DNA from: Leuconostoc fallax KCTC 3537
GTDB lineage: Bacteria; Bacillota; Bacilli; Lactobacillales; Lactobacillaceae
Reading direction: 5' to 3'
NCBI RefSeq assembly: GCF_000165675.1
Contig: NZ_AEIZ01000012.1
Span: 1 to 34,342 of the forward strand
DNA length: 34,342 nt
The notes under the pieces are model-generated. The model searched no databases. It worked only from the letters and a program-made list of their open reading frames with translations, and had not been told where the DNA came from. Shown piece by piece: positions 28,968 through 34,342 of this stretch. Each line of letters begins with the position of its first letter. Within the stretch, counting starts at the first letter, position 1. A program made the position numbers and the translations under genes.

Positions 28968-29335
28968 TGCAACAGTTAAAAAGAAGCGGGTCATTTACTT
29001 TAAAAGAAACAAGAAGTTATCAATTTGGTCGGCGTTTAAAGAAGAAACATGCCGGTTTTACGTTAATTGAGGCAGCTATTGTACTTTTCATCATTAGTTT
29101 ATTAATGCTATTAATTTTGCCTAATTTAAATGCGCAAAGAAAACATGCGGTTGAAACGCATAAAACAGCAATGGTCAATACGGTACAGACTCAAATTGAT
29201 TTATACCAAAATGATCATCCTGAAGATCATGATGTCAGTTTAACTGACTTACAAAGTGGCCACTATTTAACCGAAAAACAAGTAACCAAAGTTAAAGAAT
29301 TGAACATTACAATTAATAATAATGCAGCGCACTAG
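28967..29335 (+). CDS. comGC: ComGC, major competence pseudopilin
   Basis: Major pseudopilin, 122 aa, built into the fibre that pulls DNA through the wall. The prepilin peptidase site is G30-F31 in AGFTLIEA, with the key E35 at +5, followed by a hydrophobic helix to about residue 53. Repeated AVETHK and QIDLYQ segments match the family's amphipathic helix. The leader of 30 residues is unusually long and itself contains a prepilin-like GSFTLKE (8-14). AGGAGA precedes the ATG, which overlaps the comGB stop. Cleavage would be by ComC, not in this window. Confidence 0.92.
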   Translation: MQQLKRSGSFTLKETRSYQFGRRLKKKHAGFTLIEAAIVLFIISLLMLLILPNLNAQRKHAVETHKTAMVNTVQTQIDLYQNDHPEDHDVSLTDLQSGHYLTEKQVTKVKELNITINNNAAH

Positions 29336-29765
29336 TAGCTTTACATTATTAGAAGCTGTTGTTGTTCTAGGCATTATTAGTTTATTCATTTTAATCGGCA
29401 CGCCGTTTTTACATGCGAAGCAACAGCCCAATCAGTGGTTAAGTACATTTGATGGACTATGGCAATCAGCTCGCATTAATGCCCAACGCGAACAAAGATC
29501 AATTTATTTTAATTTTGAAGAAAATGGTTTAATCATTCAAAACAAACAGCAACAACAAAGGATAAAATATCCTCAAGGCTATGCTAAATCTCAACAACAG
29601 ATTGTTGAAATAAAACCAAATGGCTATGTTGCACCGACAAGTGTCCATTTGTCAAATAGTCAACAGACTATATCACTTATTTTTAATTTAGGAGGTGGAG
29701 ACTATCGTGTTAGTCAAAAAGAGACAGCGTGCCTTTATTTTGGCCGAAGCTATGCTGGCACTTAG
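29322..29765 (+). CDS. comGD: ComGD, minor competence pseudopilin
   Basis: Minor pseudopilin, 147 aa, with N-terminal SSFTLLEAVVVLGIISLF. The likely cleavage is S6-F7, so position -1 is Ser where Gly is usual; Glu at +5 (E11) is kept. GspH/FimT-like beta-rich body follows the helix (SARINAQREQRSIYFNF). It overlaps comGC by 14 bases and extends past the start of comGE, typical of tightly packed comG operons. Confidence 0.88.
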   Translation: MQRTSSFTLLEAVVVLGIISLFILIGTPFLHAKQQPNQWLSTFDGLWQSARINAQREQRSIYFNFEENGLIIQNKQQQQRIKYPQGYAKSQQQIVEIKPNGYVAPTSVHLSNSQQTISLIFNLGGGDYRVSQKETACLYFGRSYAGT

Positions 29766-29907
29766 TTTAGTTGCCGCTGCATTGGTGATTGAACAGCAGC
29801 AGGTTCATGCATTTCTGATCGCAAAGGCAAAGTTAAAAGCAGAATTGCAACAAGTTGAGCAAGAAAAATGTGTTGTATTGGATCAGTGGCATGAATGTAT
29901 GCCTTAA
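29707..29907 (+). CDS. comGE: ComGE-like minor pseudopilin
   Basis: Short 66-aa protein with a basic N-terminus and a prepilin-like helix: A9-F10 then ILAEAMLALSLVAAALV, Glu at +5 (E14). Identified mainly by position between comGD and comGF and by the pseudopilin N-terminus. The GTG at 29707 is preferred since GGTGGAG sits 6 bases upstream; a GTG at 29695 lies within that AGGAGG site. It overlaps the comGD end and the comGF start. Confidence 0.75.
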   Translation: MLVKKRQRAFILAEAMLALSLVAAALVIEQQQVHAFLIAKAKLKAELQQVEQEKCVVLDQWHECMP

Positions 29908-30316
29908 TAGATATAAGGGGTTTACTTTGATTGAGGCAATGGTAACACTACTGATTAGTATATTGGTCCTGGTTACACTGCAATTTGCCATTGGACTATG
30001 TCAACATCATATGGCCAATGATCCAGAGATCACATGGCAGACAACTTTGACTCAAATAACAGCTCAAAATCCAGGATATCAGGTAGTATCGCATACGCAT
30101 CATTCAATTGAATTGATTAAGCACCATAAAAAATTTTGCTTGAAGGTGGCTAATCGCAAATTATTATTGAGTTGTTATGATGGTGGACAGATTATTTTAA
30201 TGCATGATATTGATGAACTAACAGTAAATAAAGTGAAGTCTCGCTATCATCTGACTGCTCGTTTTCAAGGGCAAAATTTAGAAGGAGAGCTTTATTTTAA
30301 GCGATATAATCGATGA
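29891..30316 (+). CDS. comGF: ComGF, minor competence pseudopilin
   Basis: ComGF-like pseudopilin of 141 aa. Prepilin site G10-F11 in KGFTLIEAMVTLLIS with E15 at +5; a globular C-terminal domain with two cysteines (FCLKVANRKLLLSCYDGG) fits the family's core. The ATG at 29891 gives a short basic leader; a start at 29855 would add twelve residues inside comGE. No strong ribosome binding site, so translation probably depends on coupling with comGE. Confidence 0.85.
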   Translation: MNVCLNRYKGFTLIEAMVTLLISILVLVTLQFAIGLCQHHMANDPEITWQTTLTQITAQNPGYQVVSHTHHSIELIKHHKKFCLKVANRKLLLSCYDGGQIILMHDIDELTVNKVKSRYHLTARFQGQNLEGELYFKRYNR

Positions 30317-30603
30317 AGCGCAATCAAGCATATACTTTAATTAACACTGTGATTATTTTGGGAATGCTAGCTACAATTTTTGGATTGCAAAATTTATTAT
30401 TCCAAGCGCAATTAAAAGCTCAAAATAATTTGATAGCAATAAAAAGGCTTGAAATTATTCAACTAAAATCAAGCTGCTATTATAATAAAACACATCGGCA
30501 ACAATTTATGATGAATGGTTGTCAGATTAGTGTTGAAGGTCATGACATAATAATCGAGAATGCCCAAAATAAAAAGGTTGTTAGAGAACTAATAACGAAA
30601 TGA
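30313..30603 (+). CDS. comGG: ComGG-like minor pseudopilin
   Basis: A 96-aa protein at the comGG position, with a basic start and hydrophobic helix (AYTLINTVIILGMLATIFG). The prepilin motif is degenerate: Ala at -1, Tyr at +1 and Asn in place of Glu at +5 (N11). Two cysteines (C55, C70) lie in the C-terminal part. Overlaps the comGF stop by four bases (ATGA). The call rests on position and N-terminal pattern more than on sequence. Confidence 0.75.
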   Translation: MKRNQAYTLINTVIILGMLATIFGLQNLLFQAQLKAQNNLIAIKRLEIIQLKSSCYYNKTHRQQFMMNGCQISVEGHDIIIENAQNKKVVRELITK

Positions 30604-30617
30604 TTTAAAGCAAAATA

Positions 30618-30626
30618 TGTTAAAAT
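30618..30626 (+). promoter_or_regulatory. Possible extended -10 promoter just upstream of the methyltransferase gene
   Basis: TG-T-TAAAAT at 30618-30626 ends eight bases before the ATG at 30634, and no ribosome binding site is visible, so transcription from here would give a nearly leaderless mRNA. Confidence 0.35.
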
Positions 30627-30633
30627 AGTGATT

Positions 30634-31635
30634 ATGATGCAAGATAAAATAACTTTATATTTTAATTTATTAAATAATTCAGCACAGCTATTAGTAGCCG
30701 ATATGGATATGACGCATACTGATGCGTTAATTGAAATTATGGAAGATTTCTCCCAGCAAAAGGTTAGGCAAGAAAACGGTCAGCCTTCAGCGGATGTGGT
30801 CAAAAAAATCGAAATGGCAATGACAGAAGTTGATTGGCAGCATATATCGACAATAGATTTGCGTAAAGCAGTACAATTAGCTGTTTTGAATGCTAATAGA
30901 GAAGATCAATTACCAGCCAACTATCAGATAACACCAGATGGCATTGGTTATTTATTAGCTGATTTAATCGATAAAACAGGCTTTGTAGATAACGCTAAAA
31001 TAGCGGATATGACTGTAGGTAGTGGAAATTTATTATGGACAGTCAAAAATTTATTACAGAAAATAAAAAAGCGCGACTTTTATTGGCCTTGATGGTGATG
31101 AGACACAGTTGGCATTAGCTTCGGCAACAAATATGCTTTTAAGAGATGAAACGATAGATCTTTATCAAACGGATATTGTTGATACTAAAGAAAAATATCA
31201 GCGGATGTTGTTATTGGAGATTTACCGATTGGCTATTATCCTTTAAGCGGACACAATGATTTGATCATGAGTCAAATTGATGACCGGCCGTTTGTTCATG
31301 AATTGATGATTGAACGTAGCTTAGATTTAGTATCAGCCCAAGGCTGGATATATCTCATTGTGCCAGCCAATATTTTCAATACAGGACATACTAAACCATT
31401 GTTGAAAATGTTAGCATCTAAAGCACAACTCAAAGCATTTTTGCGTTTACCACTTGAATTTTTCAAGACAAAAGATATGCAAAAAGCAATATTGGTATTG
31501 CGACCTAAGGGTATTAGCACTAAGGGTGAAGTACTTATGGGACAATATCCAGCGTTGAAAGATATTAAGACTTTGCAAGATTTTTTGCAAGAAATCGATG
31601 CGTGGGTTAAACTAGACAAAGAGTTAAACCAATAG
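30634..31635 (+). CDS. YtxK-like N6-adenine-type methyltransferase, two one-base breaks
   Basis: Class I SAM-dependent methyltransferase, about 333 aa when repaired, of the kind found between comG and ackA in many Firmicutes (Bacillus YtxK). Motif I is ADMTVGSGNLLW; the substrate motif usually NPPY reads DLPIGYYP. The target is unknown; DNA methylation is inferred from fold. One base is in excess near 31065-31081 (A6 or T4; the repaired text reads FIGLDGDETQLA). One base is missing at about 31199-31203, in CAGCGG, the only break here outside a homopolymer; repaired, it reads YQADVVIGDLPIGYYP. The ATG at 30634 or 30637 may be the start. Confidence 0.82.
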
Positions 31636-31663
31636 AAATAAGAAGTTGAGGAAAAGTGAAATC

Positions 31664-32917
31664 ATGGCAAAAACAATGGCTGTCAATGCAGGTAGTTCTT
31701 CATTAAAGTTCCAATTATTGGAGATGCCAGCTGAAGAGGTAATTGCACAAGGGGTTATTGAACGTATTGGAATGGATGATGCAATCATTACAATTAAGTA
31801 TGATGCAAATGTTCAGGCAACCGGTGCAGATGATAGTAATGAAGTGACGCTTTCAAAAGATGGTAAAGGTAAAAAGTATGAGAATGTAACAGCAATTAAA
31901 GATCATTCTCAGGCCATTAACCTAATGCTTCAAAAGTTAACTGATTTAGGCATTATCAGTGATTTTAATGAAATCACAGGTGTAGGTCATCGTGTTGTTG
32001 CTGGTGGTGAATGGTTTAACCACTCTGTTGTTGTTGATGATGATGTTTTGGCAAAGATTGATCGTTTGGCTGATTACGCACCATTACATAACCCTGCTAA
32101 TGCTATGGGAATTCGCGCTTTCCGTAAGTTGCTACCTCATGCTATTTCAGTTGCCGTATTTGATACATCTTTCCACCAAACAATGCCAGCTGAAAATTTC
32201 TTATACAGCCTACCTTATGAATATTACACACGTTATGGTGCGCGTAAATATGGTGCGCATGGTACATCACACCGTTATGTAACTGAACGTGCTGCAGCCA
32301 TTTTGGGGAAGCCATTAGACGAATTGAATGCGATTTCATTCCATTTGGGCGCTGGCGCATCAATTACAGCAATTAAGAACGGTAAGTCTTTTGATACTTC
32401 TATGGGATTCACACCATTAGCTGGTATTACAATGGCTACACGTTCAGGGGATGTTGATCCATCACTTGTTTATTACATCCAAGAACATGAGGGACTATCT
32501 AACGAACAAATGTTGGATGTTTTGAACAAAAAATCAGGTTTGCTAGGTATCTCAACCATTTCTAGCGATATGAGAGATTTGGAAGCAGTTCAAGATACAA
32601 ATCCACATGCTGAGTTGGCACTTAAAATCTTTAAAGATCGTGTTATCCGCTATGCTGGTCAATATTTGGCTGAATTAGGTGGTAAAGTGGATGCTTTGAT
32701 ATTCACAGCAGGTATTGGTGAAAATGATAAAGTAACCAGAGCCGCTGTATTAGAGGCATTGTCATATGTTGGTGTAAAGATTGATCACGAAGCGAATGAT
32801 GTTCGTGGAAAAGAAACAGTTATTACAACAGCTGATTCTAAGATTACAGGATTATTGATTCCAACTAACGAAGAATTGATGATTGCCCGTGATGTTGAAT
32901 CATTAAAGAATAAGTAA
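31664..32917 (+). CDS. ackA: Acetate kinase
   Basis: Acetate kinase, 417 aa, intact. It makes ATP and acetate from acetyl phosphate, the energy-yielding last step of the acetate branch in heterofermentative and mixed metabolism. Family signatures are present: MAVNAGSSSLKFQL near the N-terminus, GHRVVAGG, the FDTSFHQTMP block with its catalytic-site residues, the HGTSHRYV motif, and FTAGIGEND near the C-terminus. The ATG at 31664 follows GAGGAAA. It lies 28 bases after the methyltransferase gene, the same order as ytxK-ackA in Bacillus. Confidence 0.97.
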   Translation: MAKTMAVNAGSSSLKFQLLEMPAEEVIAQGVIERIGMDDAIITIKYDANVQATGADDSNEVTLSKDGKGKKYENVTAIKDHSQAINLMLQKLTDLGIISDFNEITGVGHRVVAGGEWFNHSVVVDDDVLAKIDRLADYAPLHNPANAMGIRAFRKLLPHAISVAVFDTSFHQTMPAENFLYSLPYEYYTRYGARKYGAHGTSHRYVTERAAAILGKPLDELNAISFHLGAGASITAIKNGKSFDTSMGFTPLAGITMATRSGDVDPSLVYYIQEHEGLSNEQMLDVLNKKSGLLGISTISSDMRDLEAVQDTNPHAELALKIFKDRVIRYAGQYLAELGGKVDALIFTAGIGENDKVTRAAVLEALSYVGVKIDHEANDVRGKETVITTADSKITGLLIPTNEELMIARDVESLKNK

Positions 32918-32935
32918 ACTAAAATAGTGCTTTGA

Positions 32936-32968
32936 AGTTGGCTATCGTTTAATTACGGTAGCCACTTT
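32936..32968 (+). terminator. Terminator-like hairpin after ackA
   Basis: An 8-bp stem (32940-32947 with 32956-32963, one G-T pair), extendable by three pairs past a bulged T, is followed by only a short T stretch. Probably the end of the ackA transcript, but weak. Confidence 0.45.
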
Positions 32969-33040
32969 CGCAATCACTGGAATATTTTAATGAGTTGTAG
33001 TAATAAGATTTAGGATGTTGCGTTATACGAGGTAAATACT

Positions 33041-34324
33041 ATGCAGTCTAGAAAAGAACGTCATCAGCATGAAATTAAAAATGCTGAATTGAATGACGGT
33101 AAGAATTATAAAAATAAACGACCTAATAAGAATAAGTGGGTCCGAAAAAAGCGCAATCTTTTATTGGTACTCTTACTCATAATCGTGATTATTGGTGGAG
33201 CCGTTTTTGGTGGTAAAATGTTACTGCCTGACAAAAATGCGGCTTTAGATCCTTCAGATACTCGATTCCGATCTGTTACTATCTCTTCAGGTTCGACACC
33301 GCAACAAATGGGACAACAATTAGAAAAGGCTAAAATTATTAAGGATGCCGATTATTTCTATAAGTATGTGTCAAAGCATGGTGCGCAAAATTTGCAAGCT
33401 GGAGATTATGTTCTATCACCCTCACAAACCATTCCTTTGATTGTTTCACAATTATCAGAAGGACCAACCGCTGAACCAAAATTATCCAAAGGGTATATTC
33501 TAGTGAGAGTGGGAGATTCTAACGATACAATCATTAATAAAATAAATAAGCAAACAGATATCTCATCTGAAAAATTGAAAGCAGCTTTTGATAAAAAATC
33601 AGTCATTAAGCAGATGTCTAAACAATACCCAGAATTATTGAAGGGTATTGACGGGACCACTGGCGATGAAAAGTTATTGAATTATGTTTTCCCAGCAGCT
33701 TATAACCTCAATAAGGATAAAACAGCAGATGAGGTTGTGAACACAATGCTATCTGGAACAGATAAACTGATGCAACCTTATTATAGTGTTATGAAGAAGG
33801 ATGGGTTGAAGGCGCCAGGGATTATTGCAATTCTAGCAGTATCTGGTAAAGCAGAATTCGAACATCGACGTGCTTTCATTAAAAAGATTGCACCATACGC
33901 TGAACAGCTACAGAAAAAATATGGTATTTTAGCTTCTATTAGTATTGCGCAAGCCGCTCATGAATCGAATTGGGATGACAGTGATTTATCATCAAAATAC
34001 AATAATTTTTATGGCGTGAAGTCCGAAGACAAAGACAACAGTGTTGTGCTATCAACGAAAGAATATGTAGATGGTAAGGAAACCACGCAAAAGGCGCGTT
34101 TCGCAGTATACGATAGTTGGAAAGATAGCATGTTACAGCATACGCAGTTGTTGCTTAAGGGGACAGATTGGAATGCTGACCAGTATAAAGATGTTATTAA
34201 AGCTAAAAATTATAAGCAAGCCGCTCAAGCCTTGTATGATAATCATTATGCAACAGATATCAATTATACAAAACTACTAACAGATTTGATTGAAACATGG
34301 AATTTACAACGTTATGATAAATAA
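33041..34324 (+). CDS. Membrane-anchored protein with MltG-like region fused to a GH73 glucosaminidase domain
   Basis: A 427-aa protein with a lysine-rich cytoplasmic N-terminus (1-38), one membrane segment (about 39-60) and an external part. Residues about 75-140 resemble the LysM-like subdomain of endolytic transglycosylase MltG (VTISSGSTPQQMGQQLEKA, LQAGDYVLSPSQT). Residues about 150-275 resemble its catalytic region (LNYVFPAAYNL, IIAILAVSGKAE), but where MltG has its catalytic Glu the segment reads S-G-K, so that activity is doubtful. From about 278 to 425 comes a GH73 N-acetylglucosaminidase domain with QAAHESNW (catalytic E308), NNFYGVKSE and YDSWKDSM. Expected role: cutting peptidoglycan glycan chains near the membrane. 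GAGG lies 8 bases before the ATG. Confidence 0.85.
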   Translation: MQSRKERHQHEIKNAELNDGKNYKNKRPNKNKWVRKKRNLLLVLLLIIVIIGGAVFGGKMLLPDKNAALDPSDTRFRSVTISSGSTPQQMGQQLEKAKIIKDADYFYKYVSKHGAQNLQAGDYVLSPSQTIPLIVSQLSEGPTAEPKLSKGYILVRVGDSNDTIINKINKQTDISSEKLKAAFDKKSVIKQMSKQYPELLKGIDGTTGDEKLLNYVFPAAYNLNKDKTADEVVNTMLSGTDKLMQPYYSVMKKDGLKAPGIIAILAVSGKAEFEHRRAFIKKIAPYAEQLQKKYGILASISIAQAAHESNWDDSDLSSKYNNFYGVKSEDKDNSVVLSTKEYVDGKETTQKARFAVYDSWKDSMLQHTQLLLKGTDWNADQYKDVIKAKNYKQAAQALYDNHYATDINYTKLLTDLIETWNLQRYDK

Positions 34325-34342
34325 AAAGCCGATTAATTAATC

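Overview
The window is 34.3 kb of AT-rich, gene-dense chromosome from a low-GC Gram-positive lactic acid bacterium. The gene set and protein sequences (spx-mecA-coiA-pepF, rexAB without the iron-sulfur cysteines, comG-methyltransferase-ackA, a thiamine-type ECF transporter) fit Lactobacillales. My best guess is a Leuconostoc-like organism, judged by protein resemblance only. I saw no transposase, integrase, phage gene, CRISPR array, tRNA or rRNA; this looks like core chromosome.

Layout. 1-2.4 kb: spx, mecA and coiA, linked to stress and competence. 2.4-6.1 kb: pepF, cytidine deaminase, nucleoside 2-deoxyribosyltransferase and a D-2-hydroxyacid dehydrogenase. 6.2-9.1 kb, minus strand: the ECF transporter ykoE-ykoD-ykoC behind a TPP riboswitch, divergent from an HxlR-family regulator. 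9.5-13.4 kb: a Phe-specific T-box leader driving pheS-pheT. 13.5-20.7 kb: rexB-rexA (AddB/AddA) for double-strand break repair. 20.7-22.7 kb: rhomboid protease, yqgQ and glucokinase, the last with CcpA-type cre sites and a 13-codon upstream ORF. 22.8-26.4 kb: Xaa-Pro aminopeptidase, an unrecognised gene, a UshA/YunD-type metallophosphatase and yutD. 26.4-27.0 kb: a small convergent minus-strand gene and a stand-alone structured RNA of about 237 nt that I cannot assign. 27.0-32.9 kb: comGA-GB-GC-GD-GE-GF-GG (DNA-uptake pseudopilus), a YtxK-type methyltransferase and ackA. 33.0-34.3 kb: a membrane-anchored wall protein that joins an MltG-like region to a GH73 glucosaminidase domain.

The dominant anomaly is frameshifting. 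Eleven genes, including essential pheS and the contiguous repair pair rexB/rexA, carry together about 17 single-base indels. Nearly all lie in A or T runs of 4-7 bases, most equivalent to one missing A. In each case the protein resumes in the next frame with family motifs intact. The simplest reading is homopolymer error in the underlying sequence, not mass gene decay. I therefore annotate each such gene as one locus and describe the corrected product.

The best candidates for new biology are the unassigned RNA at 26721-26957, the MltG-like/GH73 chimera at the right end, and the upstream ORF with cre sites before glucokinase.
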